64,000 nucleotides of DNA from the NCBI GenBank assembly GCA_011947345.1, contig JAAVTG010000023.1, forward strand, positions 558,001 through 622,000, written 5' to 3'. Origin of the DNA: Phytophthora quininea (taxonomy: Eukaryota; Oomycota; Peronosporomycetes; Peronosporales; Peronosporaceae). Both the position numbers and the translations under genes were made by a program. Below the pieces are notes generated by a model, which was not told where the DNA came from, ran no database searches, and worked only from the letters and a program-made list of their open reading frames with translations. Below, in pieces: positions 34,209 through 48,211 of the stretch; within the stretch, counting starts at the first letter, position 1, and the number at the start of each line of letters is the position of its first letter.

Positions 34209-35961
34209 CTACAAGAACTGCCGAGAGATGGTCGGCGCAGTAAACTTGGAGTTAATTTGTTTGGCTGCCGTGATCATTTTGTCGGCATCATCTCCAGACA
34301 TGCCGCGGCGAACTGTAAGATCTCGGTCCCTGCAAACTCAGCAGGTTAGAAACATTTCCAACACGTAAGCTTTCGTGTTTGCTGACGCACCTATTCCACC
34401 CGCCACTGCTTTGTGTGCGTTCGCTTCCGGCCTTCGCTTGTTCGGCTTGTTTCTTCTGGTGTTGCTCTAACAGAGATGGCCCTCGTGCTTTTCGCAATGC
34501 CTCCATCTTTTGCGCATCTCTTCATCTGCCTCTGGGTTTGCGCCAGGAAGAATCGATTCATTCACAGTTGGACCGACTGCAGGCATAGTGTCTGAAGCTG
34601 AAGCAGTGGGGGCATTTTCCTCACGAACGTAGCCAAGCAGCTCCCTGAATCAACAGAAACAAACACACTTATAAGAAACGAAGGCAATGCGATTGCAAGC
34701 TCATGCTCGTACATGTCCAGCTTAGCGCGTTTGGCACGCTCTCGCTCTTCTGGAGAAGCAAACCAAGTTTTGTCCACTGCGGCCGGTTCCTTACTACAAA
34801 ACACAGAGAAAAGTTGTTAGTGTTACCATCGCACGACAGCAGTCCTTTGACTCGTACCTGCGGAAGCAGCAGGTTTCCCCGGTGGGGGTCGGTTGGCTGG
34901 CCCAAGAGAGTCTTTCAAGATCGAGCTGTCAGGCATCATTGTCATCCACGCTTCTCGCTGCACAGGCGTCTTGCCACCTCCATTCTGGGTACTCTTGCCG
35001 CCATCTCGAGCACGCTCCCATTGTTCCTTCTCTAGCTGCTGCGCCTACGGGCCATTTCAGCTTCAACGTGTTCATCTGCCAGCCGAAATCCTTTCATTCC
35101 AGGAAGCGCTGGGCCAACAACGTCGTCATCGTCGTCATCGTTGTCAGCTTCATTGGTGTGGCCCCTCATGGCAGCGGGTGGCAACGACGGGCCGATCGGC
35201 AACTCGCGTTTGGCTCGTTTTAGTTCTTCTTTAGCTTCATCCTGCTTAGGTGGTGAAGTTTCCACCGACACGTCTGCCTCAGCACTTGAAGCAGCAGCCT
35301 TTGCTTCCTGCAAAATAGCCAGCGTTGTTACCACTATCTCTTGACTAATCAACAGCACCAAAAACAAAATACCTGGTGGTCGTCACTCCCCGAGAGCATG
35401 CGCTGGAAAACCGCCATTAAACGTTCGCCATCACCACTCTTGTTCTTGTTGGGCTTGGCGAAAGCACCCTTTGGCTCTCGCAGCTAATCCGCGTAACAAT
35501 ATTTTAGTATCTACTGTCATTATGATTTGACTTGTTAGCAACGAACCTTCACAAGTCCGAGCAGTGGGAAGAGCTCTTTGAGCTTGGAGCGGATGCGGCG
35601 GTTCTCGATGCCGCCAATCACTGCCACCTCCCCGTCGTCCACCATTTGGATCAGCGTCAACAGATCTCTAGCGATCTCCGGCATCTCTGTCAGAAGCTCT
35701 CGCACCACGATCATCGCTTGCTGTGCATAGTATTGTTAGAAATATTGCGAGCATCGTCGACAAGTACAACACATCACCAACCTTGTAGTCGGGTGTTGGC
35801 GCATCGCTGTCGCTGGAGCTGTCACTGCGGCTCCGTTTGTGTCGGCGGTGACTCTTCCTATCCTTCTTGTCCTTGTGCTTCTTGTGCTTTTTCTTGTCGT
35901 CCTTCTTGTGGCGCTTACGCCGCTCGTCCGAGCGACTCACCTCGCGCTCATGCTTGCCCAT
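34209..35961 (-). CDS. GPALPP-motif protein (DUF3752), with one frame break
   Basis: The N-terminus MGKHEREVSRSDERRKRHKK is followed by a Lys/His/Arg-Ser-rich region, as in splicing-associated proteins. GPxLP motifs follow: IGPSLPPAAMRG and VVGPALPGMKGF. The DUF3752 core contains REAWMTMMPDSS, TWFASPEERERAKRAKLDM and RKARGPSLLEQHQKK. The last exon (34209-34329) reads DRDLTVRRGMSGDDADKM, ending in SRQFL, which matches the family end. About seven exons. The frame changes near CC 35044-35045, consistent with one missing base. Function is unknown; the family is nuclear in other organisms. Confidence 0.8.
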
Positions 35962-36010
35962 GTCGCTTTGGCAACAAAATCGGTCTAAGTACGATTGGGT
36001 ACTAATTTAC

Positions 36011-36033
36011 TATAATCCTAGACTAGGATTATA
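36011..36033. repeat. Perfect 23-bp palindrome
   Basis: TATAATCCTAG, one A, then CTAGGATTATA: two 11-bp arms with a single central base. It lies 50 bp upstream of the GPALPP start codon, in the space after the giant gene. It could be a protein-binding site or a hairpin. Confidence 0.6.
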
Positions 36034-36180
36034 TGTTAATTTTTGTCCATCTGGAAAAGTGTTGTCCTGTCAAAAGTGATGTCCTCCATTGTCCATAATC
36101 TGACTAACTTTCATATTTCCGGAGCTGGTCGTGCACTTGTCGGAGCGGTTGGGTCGCCTCCTGGTTCTCCGGGAAGAAAC

Positions 36181-39100
36181 TCAAAAGTGGCCAAGCTGCC
36201 GGATCCACGGCAGCAGCAATCGCGGGAACGCCACGACGTCGACAGGGTCTGTTCGACTGCGCGTGTTCGCCAGGAATGTCTGGAACACTTCGTGGTTGAA
36301 CACGACGCCGTAGGCCAGATCAGCCAACGCCAGACTGTGGCGCACTGCATTCCCTCGCACACCATACCAAACCAGCTCGTCCGTGATGTAGTAAAAGTCA
36401 AAGTACAACGCCCGGTACGACTGCACTAACTGGTAGAGATCGTCGCGACTGGGCGCCGCTGGGATGGCGTCGGCTTCTTCGAACGTTTGCATGGCTGCAT
36501 CGTGAGGTTTCGTGGACTCAGAGGTGACGCTAAGTCCAACGCGGTCTCGAGGTCGTTCAGAATCTCCGAGAGCTTGGGCGATGCCGACTGTCTGCTTGTC
36601 ATCAGAGCCTTTTCGTGGTACGAGATCAACCACTTCCACGTGTATTCGTAGTTCTGCAAAGCCATACTCCATTAGAACCAGGTCAACATGCAGCCATTCA
36701 ACAAGGACTAATGTACCTGGAGAAACTTTGCGACGATATCTTCCAGCGCCGAGATGGGGTAGCTTTCGCTGATATTCGGCGGGATGTAGAAGCTCGCAAC
36801 GTTGCTAAAGCACAGCAAGAAGTTAGAACGTTAGCTAGACAAGAGAAGACACTTCTGCTTTGAGCATACCTGCAGGTGAAGCAGAGCGTCACTTGGTAGT
36901 GTTCTGCAAATTGCTTGATATTGTACAATGTGACGTGTTCCTTCACGCTTTGATCCCAGAGTTGATGGTGCTTCCATAATGCGGCAGTGTCTGGTTTAAC
37001 CCGGAAAACAGCAACACTTAACGGCTGGATCGTCACTAGAAGCGTCGACCTTCGTCCCGCGCAAACACCGTGATCCAACAAATCCACGTTGACGCCATCC
37101 CTATCGGTCAAACTTTCGTCGATCGCCAAACTGAAAAACATACTATCGTTCCTAAGAGCGAGTCGTGCGTTCGAGTCGCTCTTCGTGTTGCGAACAACAA
37201 GGAACTTTTGGGTTTCTTCAGCGGCTTTTGCCGATAGTTCTGGCGTGGACAATGTCGCTTCCAGCATGGGAAATACCAGCCCTAGAAAAGTAGGCTGCGT
37301 AGAGAAATACGCTTCTCGTTGAAAAGGTGACTCGTTCGCTTCACCATTCACGACGTTCACCATCAACTGGGGCTGACTGCAGATGGCTCGCAAAATCACC
37401 GTCTCTCGGAAGTCCTTGACCAACCGACAGCTGACGTAGACTTCAATCTCGCGCACCCACGGCTCGTTCACTTCGCAATCGGCAACGATATCGTCGCCAG
37501 GTTTTGCGGAAGGTAGAGCCAACTGTTTCGGTTGAGGTCGAAAATGGAGGAAAACCTGCATACTACTGTGGGCTCCTAACGTGACCGTTGTGACATCGTT
37601 GAATGACATCGGCGAGATAGAGAAGCTCACCTCCTGGGGCCTAGCGTTCGTGGATAATATAAAGTCAAGACTTAATCCAGACGAGTTCTCGATCACGATC
37701 GAGTGGTTTTGGTACAGTTTGTAGTAGTACACCTCGCTGAAATCGATCATCAGTCGCCGAGAACCACCTTGCACGACCTCTGGCGGCATGTCCATGCTCG
37801 ATCGCCTCGACCTCTTCGAAGTGCTGTGGTTTGATACCAATACACGGAACAAATTCGTCCCAGGGTCCAACCCTGACGACATGCCGCGCAACGAGTTAAG
37901 ATCTGCGATGACTTCCAACCGGATGTGGATCACCTTCAGGTCAGAAGGGTTAGCCAGATTTTGCAGCACCATAAACGTTGAGTATACACCTACGACACCT
38001 CGTAAGAAATACAGCACAACGCTTTGGTAGCTATGGCCGCGATCCATAGTGCCCCGTTCACGACTGAGCTGCAACCACGAGCGCGCGTTCTTATCAACGA
38101 GCATGAGACGATACTCGACCGAATCCAGTCCAGGGTCCACCGCATTTGCTGAGCTGTAGAGATTTTCGATCGTGACTTCCCACTCCACCTCGCCACCGTT
38201 TCGAACAGTATGCTGGCCTACATCAATTAAGTACCGTGTATTCTCTAGAGACGAATATTCAGCAGGAGTGCAGCCACGAATGGTCAGAACCGGAAGATGA
38301 TTTTCCTCCCAACAGCGCCGGAGCGAATCGATGAGATATCGAACTCCTCAAAGTTGTCAAGTCCCGAGGACTCTAACTGCTCGAAAGGCTCGTCCTCCAA
38401 GTGGGTTTCCAGCGATGGCCCAGGGTACAATTTCCGGGACTGAGCCAGTCGCTTATTCCGGGTCTCGAATGCCGCCGAGATCAACGCTCTGTCTAGAGTA
38501 ACGCCACTTTGTTTCCCACTATCACCTGTCGAGCTTTGTTGCTGTAGCACCAACAGCACATCAACCTCTGCTGCTACACTTGCGTCGACTTTTGTATCAG
38601 CATCGCGCACAGTTAAGAACATGTGGTTCTGGCCACTGTCTTCTGTAGAAGGCTCGGGACCATTGGCATCCCACGAGTTGCTTCGCCACATTGGATGATG
38701 GCGCATTTTGTGCAACGTAGTCGTTTTGCCTGTTGGGCTGGTGTCCTCTTCTCGTTGATGGGACGAACATAAAGGCGTCGCTGCCGGTGCTTCTTCAAGA
38801 TGCACAGTAATTTTCACGGACTCTCCAGGTGCAATCGTGCCCGATGAAGGCACCGCTATCGCTTGAATCCACTCACTCATCGCGCACATATCGGACTCAG
38901 TTGAGCCCTCAACCAGACAAAGTCCAGCTTGGTGCATGGAGGCAGGACTGATGATAAAGTTCAAAACTTGAGCAGTGGACGGGTTTCGCACCCAAAAACT
39001 CTCCGAACAGTTTCGCAATTGGTGAATGATAGGACTTGTGGTCTCCTGGGCAACTCCAGCAACTGCGGGTTGAGAATCCCTGCTAATCCCCGACTTTGGT

Positions 39101-42100
39101 TTCAATGACAGCGGCAATTGGTCGGTCGGGATATCAGCAGGCATGTCTGTCGCTGTCGCGAAAAAGTGCAAGCTTGAAGAAGATAGCACAAAGGTTTTTC
39201 CTGGCAATAGTTTCCCCTTCACGTGAACTTCTTCCCGCTGTGCAGCATCTTCCATGTTCTGGAGACTAATATCGAGCCAAACCCGACCCAAGTCCAGTAT
39301 TTCAGACGTTGCACCGCTGATACCAGCGGACCATGTATCCGCTGGGAGTCGAGCAGACGGAAAGACATGGCACACGACACGGATATCCACTGATTCTCCA
39401 GGTGCAATTACGAGCGAGTTCAGCGGCGTATTTGCTGAGCGAAGCATCAGCAACAGTTCGAGTGTGCTGTAGAGGATCAAAATCGTTAGTCGTTGTTGCA
39501 AATCCATATCGAAATCGAGGCTTACCGGTCAAATGGGCTGTGTGTTTGAGCGGAAAGCTTCACAAACAATTCTTCGTCGTACACATTACGCAGCGAATAC
39601 CAAAAACTGGCACGGTGAGGTGGTGCATCTTGTGGAGTTGGAACTGTGATTGGGGGCAAGAAAGCTACGTGTTTTTCTCTGGATCCTTCCGTTACCCCCA
39701 TGCCGTACTCAGAGCTTTCGGGATCTACAGCCAGCTCTGCATAACTGGAGATGATTTGTGCTCGAACCAGCACAACTTCGTGGTTGTGGGGATTACAGAG
39801 ATTCAAGAATCGGAGTGGAAATTCATGAGATCCTGGTGCCAAGAACTAGGCAAACACAACACAAAAGCACGTGATTAGAGTCGTTTGGTTCAATCTGACA
39901 TTGTGAAAGTACATACCTCTTCCTCTTTTGTCCTGGCTAGCTCCATATCAATGGTGCACGATGTTCGCGGCTGTAGTTTCCAAGCACTCCAGTGAGAAAC
40001 CTCGTTATTGACCAGCGTCTGGTCCACTTGCAGAGCTAGCATGCGTAGTGATGGAACATCCGGATCGGAATCCCGTTTAGAGTTTTCATGAAAATGCAAG
40101 CGTTTAGCATCACGAACACTGCGCACATGAATGAAAGCAGGCAGATTGGCAATCACAAAGGTACTCCCACATCAGACACGTTTTTCACCACAATTTCAAA
40201 CGTAGATGAAGTCCACCCAATAGCATAGCTAATTTTCCCCAGCGTGACACACTTGTCCGAAACTTGGAAGCGCGGCTCGCCATAAGAGCCTGTAATGTTT
40301 ACAACTTTCAGAGTGCAAGCTTCTTCAGTATCAGCAGTGCCAACATTCTCAAAACTCTGGATTCCAACCATGCCGCGAAGCGAACACAATTTCCGCTCTC
40401 TATAATGTCTATAGGGAGTGGCACAGTTGCTGCAATAGAGGCAAAGCGAAATGAGAGCGAGCACGACGTATTCGCCTCAAGTGATAAAGGTTCGCCATAG
40501 AAAATTTTCGCCTGTTGGCTTCTTGGTTCGATCGCAAGCGAAGGCGTGCGCAACCTTCTAGCATCACCCGTGGAGATTGACAAACCCATTAGATCGCTAC
40601 ATTTTGTATCAGACGTATCGCACATTGTTTTCGTCACCACAGGATCGCCCTCGCGTTTCCACTGGAATGATAACGGAAGGGTACTCAACGGGCGCATTAC
40701 CAAGGTACGATCCGTTGTATTCGTCAAAACAATAGCCTTTTCCCCAGTACATAGGTCTGGAGACGATCCCAAACTGGATGGAGCGGGTTCCCCATCAAAA
40801 TAAGGTTCATTTCCACGATCTCCGTATATCCTGTACTTCCGGTACGCTGGCTCACTGTCGCTAGCATAGTACGGTACAGTGTCAGTTAATTCCTCCTCAA
40901 GTTTAATCACGTTGATCAGACCAAAATCGACAGTTGAGATAACAGGAGCGTCGACATTTCCGATATTTGTTGAGATGGCGCTGGTTGGGTCAATTGCATC
41001 GCATTGCAAGGCACCGCTGTCCACGAATAGCACAACGTCGACAAAACTGACCTTCCCAGGATAATGAATATTTTCCACCATAATGCGTCGACGAAAGAGT
41101 CCATTCGTGTATGCCACGAGACGGAATTCGATGCTTCCAGTTTCGCCAGGAGGGATTTCTCCTTTTTCATGTTTTAACGAGATATGAAGCGAGTCGTCAT
41201 CATCTGAGTAACCGTCTGTCGCATTCGTGATGAACAACCGGTATCCCAAAGGTAACGCCTTGCTTATGTTAACCAGATCGAAGTGACCCTCGTGTGTTTT
41301 GCATGTTTCCAATCGCCCACTGTTATATTCCACGCCGAAATCAATCAAAGACGGGGCCACTCGCGCGATGCTTGCTCCAGCCACGCCAACAAACTTGACA
41401 GTGAATTCGGCCAGCATGTCACTCTTTTCATCTTCAGGGGTATCAGGTGCCGCGAGTAATCCAAATAGCTGGACACGAATTCCTCCGACTAGATCACGTG
41501 TTGAGCCTGTCTTTACAGCATCTGACGACAGACGTGGACGAATTGCCACGAAGAGATCAATACAGTGCATTCCTTTCAGAATGACATTCGTAGCTTCACG
41601 ATGGAGGCGCGCATCTTCGTACACATAACATTGAGTCTTCAGATTCGATGAAGCACAGATAATGAGCGTGTGTTCGACCTGACTGTGTAGTGTCAGTTTG
41701 TGCACCTTGCTGAACCTGAGAGACACATTGGGGCTATCAGCAGCTGTATCTTGCATCTCCGGGGTAACGTAACAAGGACCGAGATCCAAAACTTCCAATT
41801 GCCCTGTTGTCTGCGGGTCTAGTTCGGGGATTCGAACATACACAGGTCTCGTAACGCGAACTGACAATGTTAAAACTGACGTATCAAGGCGATCCCCACT
41901 CAGATTCCGCATCATAATCTGCTCGACATGCTGCCCCGGTGCACTTCCCTGTACGTAAATGTTGCCGCGACGTGAGAACCAGCATCCACAGTACCCGTCG
42001 CGTTATCAAATGTAATGTCGCCTCCTGCTACAGTAGGGAGGCGGCCGACGAAGAGCTAACATTGCTGAGATCCCGAGACCCCGCCAGCAAAAGAAACTGG

Positions 42101-45100
42101 AGAGCTTGGTGAGACCTGTTATGAATGATCACCTCACCTTTCACATCCGTCCCCTGCTGGTGCTCGCCCAAGTCAATTGAATCATTTTCAAAACATAAAG
42201 ACCGCTGCACAGCCTTCACCAAAGCAACTCCCAATGATGCAACCGTGCTACGTGACGCAATTTCCTCCGTTGTCGATTGCGACGTGTGATACAAAAAGTC
42301 AATCTTACCCGCTGGGAGTTCTGCCGCCTCAGAAACGCTCTCTAAAATCGAGCGACTCACACACGATGACAGAGGTGTAGATGGAGCAAACCCGGCGTCA
42401 CTGGAGAAGCACCACTTGAAGTTCAAACCTACCGTCCGGTCAGGAGGAAGATTCAGCTTGAGGGGCAATAGAGTTCTCAAAATTGTAGTATCTGTCGCGT
42501 CTCCGGTTTCTTTAGCTTCATCTTGTATCAAGAAGTCACGCGGAACGACTTCACATGACAGCGCAAATACATTTCGAAACGGCGCAGTCGGATTCCATGT
42601 CACCTCGACAGTCGCTGCCCCCTTATAAGACGGAGATCCCAATGACAGCATAACTAACCAACCTCTGGTATCTGCTGGCGATTCCTCAGCAGGCACCAAC
42701 AAATTTGAGTTTGCTGGAGAAACACCAATCTGACCAGGAGCGATATCCACATTCAATTTCCGAACGGAATTCGGGGTCTCGGGGATTTTAATCGTCAAGC
42801 TGTGACGGCGTTCCAGCCCGTCTGGATCAGCTTCAATGGGTGTAGGTAATAAGGGTAAAACATCATCATAGCGGGACCCCGGACTCACCCCGCTTCCTGA
42901 AAACTTCCGTCCACGGGACTCCTCGCTCGTAAGCGGGTGTGGTGTACTGTTACTTGGGTGCGGCGGAAGAAGAGGCGGGGGCACCTTTCCAACAGCTCGG
43001 CAAAGGCAGCCTCTCCTGCCGGCGTTCGCAAGAAGACTTCGGCGTTGTACTGCAGTTCTTTGACCACATCCTTGTTTTGCTGCTCGAAAAGAAGAAACTT
43101 ACCAACACCTACAGTAGGAGTAGCGTCTCGCCGTAGCTGCTTCTTCTTCGCTTTTTACCCTGAGCAATCCCTCTCTTGTCACTTTCCTCGCCAGCTCTAG
43201 GAGAAATATCGCCGGGCTTGACAAGGTTAAAAACAGCATACGCCACAATCCTCCCAGTAGCTTCAGCACCAAGGGAAAAGTGAAGGGTGTTCGCACTCGG
43301 CGATATCTGGCCAGTCTTGGCGTCGACAACGGGCTTGTCTAGAAGCCTAGACCGTCGCCGACGTGAACGCGAGCTGGACTCCGATTCGGACATTTCCGAG
43401 TCACTGTTGGCGCTGTCATACACATCAAATTCGCCAACCTCACTGCTCCCTCCAGTAGCTTCAGCATCACTATCTGCTGGTGTTCCCGGATCAGTGGGGA
43501 GCTGCTCGCCTGATAGTTGTGCCTTGACTTGTGAAATTTTCGCATTTAATTTCACAATCTTGTCCGTTTTCTTCTTGGTCACCGCGATGCGTAGCTTGTG
43601 CTCCAATTTTTCCAATTCCTCATCCAATTTTTCTCCTGTGCTTGAGTAATAATGGCCGTCGGCGTCTCATCCACCGCGAAGAAAAAGTTGGGCGTAGATT
43701 TGACACGGTAAAGCTAGGATCTAACTGAATCACGTAGTCACGTTTTTTGCGACTCGTGTTGCGGACAGCAATCTTCACCTCATCTGTCTTGTCGCCGACT
43801 AAGCACTTTCCAAAAGAAATAGTTTGACCTGAGAGTTGCATAACCAAGAATTAGTATCACAAGCAGCATGGAATCCATTGCCGGGAAGGCATTTTACCTG
43901 ACTGAAGAAGCTTGAACGTCTCGCGTTTGACCACCTTTGCTTTAATGGTAACCGAAACAGAGTTTTCCGTATCTTGGACGTTGATAATCTTGAGCTTCTC
44001 TTCGAAAGGTCCTGCTAGTGTCGGCTGGAACTGAAAACAAATCTCTTTCGTACCAAACGCCTTTACAACTCCAACCTCCCCTTCCTTGATTTGCAAGAAT
44101 CCCGACGAAATCGAACCTGTCTTCTCCACGCTATAGACAAGCGGGGTGGCAGACATGTTCTGAACAACGAGCCGCTTTGAGCTCTTCGAAGACGTCGTGA
44201 TACGTCCAAAGTTGATGTTTTTCTGGTTCACATTCATCACCGACCGACACACTCGACTCTTGAGTAGCAACTCTCGAACTGACGGCCGGGTATCAAAAGG
44301 ATGCTTGGAAGCAGCCCACACCGGTTTGCTTTGGTCGAACTTTGCGGCATCCGAAACTGCTTTTTGTTACCGCCAGGCGGAAGTGTAATCATAACCTTGT
44401 GCTTTTCCACCCGAGTCTTTGCAACATCCTTTGTAGGAACAGTGTCAGAAGCCACCGGATAAAAGACCGCTACAATTCGTTGACGCGACTTTGCCGGTAT
44501 ACGAATGTTTCGATCCTTGTTTGTGCTCAGTAAAACCAGCTTCTTTTCAGCAAACAGCGCTTGGAGACGTTTGGATCGCTCTCGGACCATCGCTACAATC
44601 TCCTCCTCCTTTTCCTTCGACGGAAGTGAACTGTGACAGTAGGCGTCACATTCAGCTCGCGACTTCGCAAAAAGCTGTAAGAGCGAATTAACTTCTTCGA
44701 GATATCCTCCATCGGTAGATGAACTGGTGGACGATAGCAGCGACGCAGGTGAGGATCCGTCAACGTATCGTCGGCCATCAGCTGTCAAATGCGGCGGGTT
44801 CCCTCTGTTCTCGGCAACAGTAACACCCTGTTGCTCTGAACGAGATTGATCGCTGTCTTGCTGTTGGCCGGAAGAATTCCCTCTGGTGTTGGTGTTTGTA
44901 CTAGACCCAACAGGAGATTGGTGAGCACCCTGTGACGCTGTAAGCGCGGTTAACTTTTTGTCAACAGCTCTCGCAGCACTGTCGATTTGCCTCTTTTTGA
45001 ACCAGTTTTCCCTCTCCCAATTCTGAAACGCTGCCAAATGATCGTCTACGACGAATCGGTCGTCCTGTGTGACGATGATGATGGCTCAACGGTGTCGAAG

Positions 45101-48100
45101 GATTGCTAGGGGTTGTACCGCCAGTACTCGTTTGGGAACTTGTAGAGACTGAAGAAAGTGATGGTCGAAGTTGGTCGTCATCTTCACGGCTCTCATCCTT
45201 TCTCAAGAACTTGGTCGGATTTGCAACATCTTCAAACGGGTGCTTGATGCAATACAGGCGTACCTTCGCTGGAGCGGAGCTTTGGATGTTCAAGTGAAGC
45301 GGTGCATTGGTAATATTCTCCAGATCGAACACTTGAATTCCAACCGAGTTGATCGTCACATGATCGAAATTCAGAAACGCAGATCTAGACTGCGTCAACA
45401 GCTTGTAGAACAGTGAATGGTAGATGACATGGTGAGCATCCATGTTGCTCGACCGGACACATATCTGCGGGATATTGCTCTTGTTCTTCATGTTGATGAT
45501 GGAAATCAGGCGAGAGTAGTTGGGGTTCGTTTTGCGAGGGATAATCTCGATTTTCAATTCGGTTGACTGCTTTGGTCCAAGCATCATGTCATCGTTTGGC
45601 ACAGTTGAAATCACTTTAGAAGTCACCAACGGCTTTACAACTGTGGGCAGCTCTGAATGGTTTGTCAACATGCACGAGCTGCTTTTGAGTTCTCCAATAT
45701 TGCAATCTCCCAGGTGTAAGATAGACGGCGATACCGTCACCATTGACGTGCACGTTCGCGCGCGGATATGAATCGATTTACCGAGAGTGCGGTCATATAC
45801 ACGGGATTGGGCTTGTTGCCATGCACCTTGCATCAGAAAGCACCGGAACGACACTCGGAACGTTTGCTTTGTCAAACGAGCAGCCTTGAGATCCACAGAG
45901 TCCGAATTTTCACCATACAATCCTTCCAAATTGCCATTCGAAACTGGCGCATACCATATCAAAATGGTTCGTTCAACACCAGGCGGAAGATCGATCGTTT
46001 CAACCAAAAAGTTGGACGCGTTGTTTTCATCGAGAGATGCCAACTGCCTCTTGCGCGCCTCAACTCGAGAAGTTCGTTCTGGTGATGAACGAGGACTGTA
46101 CTCACGCACAACGAGGAAACAAATTAGCCATCACTGCGTAAAGGTCTAGAACCGAGGTCATCCTTCAGCTATGCTTACCTGTCCACACCGCTATCGTACG
46201 CTAGGTCCCTCGTTCGAGACGGAACCTTTACGGACTTCTTCCCTTGGTTCTAAACACTTTCTTGCGCAAATCAGCATTGCCTCTGCGCAACTTTGGGCTT
46301 CCTAGAGGGCTTTGGGACGGTGGCCGAGGTTCTCTGTCAAATTCAAAGTCGTCATCCAGGTCGTCAGGATCACCCATTGGGTTTTCCTCGAAGGAACCTC
46401 GCTTAGTTTGTTGAAAGTCTTCTTCATAAAAGTCTGCCTGTGGTAAACAGTAAACACGCGGAAAATCAGATGCGGAATCAGATTATCGAATGTACCGTAT
46501 GCACTAACCTCGTTTTCGTCGACCTCTTCATCACTGTCCAGCCCATACGCGTCCATGTTTGAGAAGGACAATGGGGTTTTGTTGCCATCGGGAGACAACG
46601 ACCCCTTCAGACTTGGTGGGGATCCATCATTTGAATTGGTAGGCGATAGGACTTCATCGCCACGTGGGGTTCTAGCAGCTCGCGATCGGTTTTGTTGTAG
46701 CTTCAGTTCGAACGTCACTTCCTTGGGTCTGTCACTAGTCAGTTCGACATGTAGAGCTGCTTCTGTCATATTGCGCATCAAGATGACTTTCGAACTCGCG
46801 ATGCCGGTGTAGCAGTCGCCAAAATCTAATCGACTACCACTCATGAGGTAAGACCCACTTGGTTCCTTGATAGATAATCCCTCTCTGTCAACGTCAGTTC
46901 CATCAACAATTTAGTTGCATTACCAGTTGAACAAGATCATTACGCTTACCTGTGGTGCTCTTGGTTTGTGATAGCATGGATCTTGAGGACCTTTACATTC
47001 CTCGAGTCATGCAAGTTCTGGGCCTGAAGCTCGAAAAAACGCTCTCCGATCTATCACGGCACCCATACACGGGGTCATCATCAATACCAGCCCGAGGAAC
47101 AAGCTGGTAAAGTCGTAATTCGCGAGTACTTACTTCAGTTGGACGATATGTGACGCGGATCCGCACGTGGCCGTAGGCTGCTGCTTGCAAGGTGTTGTCG
47201 CCGATAACGTACCCCGAGTTATAATCTGTGCACACTAAAAGCTCCTTGTTCTCACTCCACGGGGTCATCGGCGACACCAGCTTAAACAGCAAGGGGATCT
47301 CCGATCTGTTCCACACTGTGAAGTCTTTAACGAACGATCCGCCAGGCACACAGTCGTCAAAGTGTAGCTCCTTGACATCCAACCGCAGCAACGACCGGCA
47401 CACTTGCGCTTGCAACGGCACCAGCATCTCCGGGATCGGCAGCCTGCTGCTAACACTGCCGTCGACAAACGACGGCTGCAAGATCAATCTCCCTGCTAGA
47501 ACAATGCACGACGTCTCGCTCAAATGTTCCCGTTCCTCTTCCGAGGAGTCTCCAGCAGCTGCATACACAGACGATGTTCCCGTCGTGTTTTGCGGAGTCA
47601 GTTTGCTGCACAGAGACAGCATAAGGCGCTTAGTTTCCTTTGGAGCAAGCGTGATCTCGCTGAGCGTGCCAATGTGGTTGAACAGCTCGTTGTACCCTTC
47701 GCAAAGGTACACATTCTCAGCCACCAGTGCCGCCTTGGACGACGGCCGCAGCACCGAGAACGGCACGTGGTTGAACTCGTCCGAGGCGTCCTTGTCCTGT
47801 TGCAGCTCCCTCTGCATGATGCTGACGTTCTCGTTGTCCAGCTGGAAGCCCCACTGGCTGTCCTGGAACGGTTTGCGCAGCTCGGCGCGCAGCTGCAGCT
47901 TTATCTTGCGGCTTTGGAGGTTGCTCACTTCGAACACGAAGATGTCCGACAGATCATTCAGGTAAATGTCGCCCAGCCCGAGCAGTTCGCCCTTGCCGCC
48001 GCGGTACTCGACGCGACTCTGTCCGGCCTTACTCGACATGGCTACATCCACGGCTTGTCTCGCTTGAGACGCGTCTCCTGCTGCTCTCCCGGCATCCTCC

Positions 48101-48120
48101 TCCACGCGCTTCTTCGCCAT
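36181..48120 (-). CDS. Giant ASH/hydin-like Ig-fold repeat protein (about 3,500 residues or more)
   Basis: One gene of 15 or more exons over 12 kb, starting MAKKRVEEDAGRAAGDASQA at 48120. It repeats the pattern 'hydrophobic-x-F/L-G-D/x ... v..i.N.s', typical of ASH (ASPM-SPD2-Hydin) or MSP-like domains. Examples: RLDFGDCYTGIASSKVILMR (about 46830), ILHLGDCNIGELKSSSCML (about 45710), NINFGRITTSSKSSKRLVVQ (about 44210), ISFGKCLVGDKTDEVKIAVR (about 43820), SIDLGEHQQGTDVKGEVIIH (about 42170), LIDFGVEYNSGRLETC (about 41345) and CVTLGKISYAIGWTSSTFEI (about 40245). Such giants occur mostly in cilia and centrosomes (HYDIN, CFAP47/65/74, DLEC1) or, as TMEM131, in secretion. I cannot choose a subfamily. 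A flagellar role would suit zoospores. A frame change occurs near 36510. It is divergent from CSN5, 91 bp apart. Confidence 0.6.
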
Positions 48121-48211
48121 AATCTGGCGGTCGGAATCGAAGATTGGGGAAATGGGTCAAAAGTACCCAAAAAGATGGGTACATTTCGGAATCCATCACT
48201 TTTCAATCAAG

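Noticed and set aside
48152..48211. Upstream ATG of CSN5 at 48152
   Set aside because: It would add 20 residues unlike any CSN5 and consume most of the 91-bp shared promoter.
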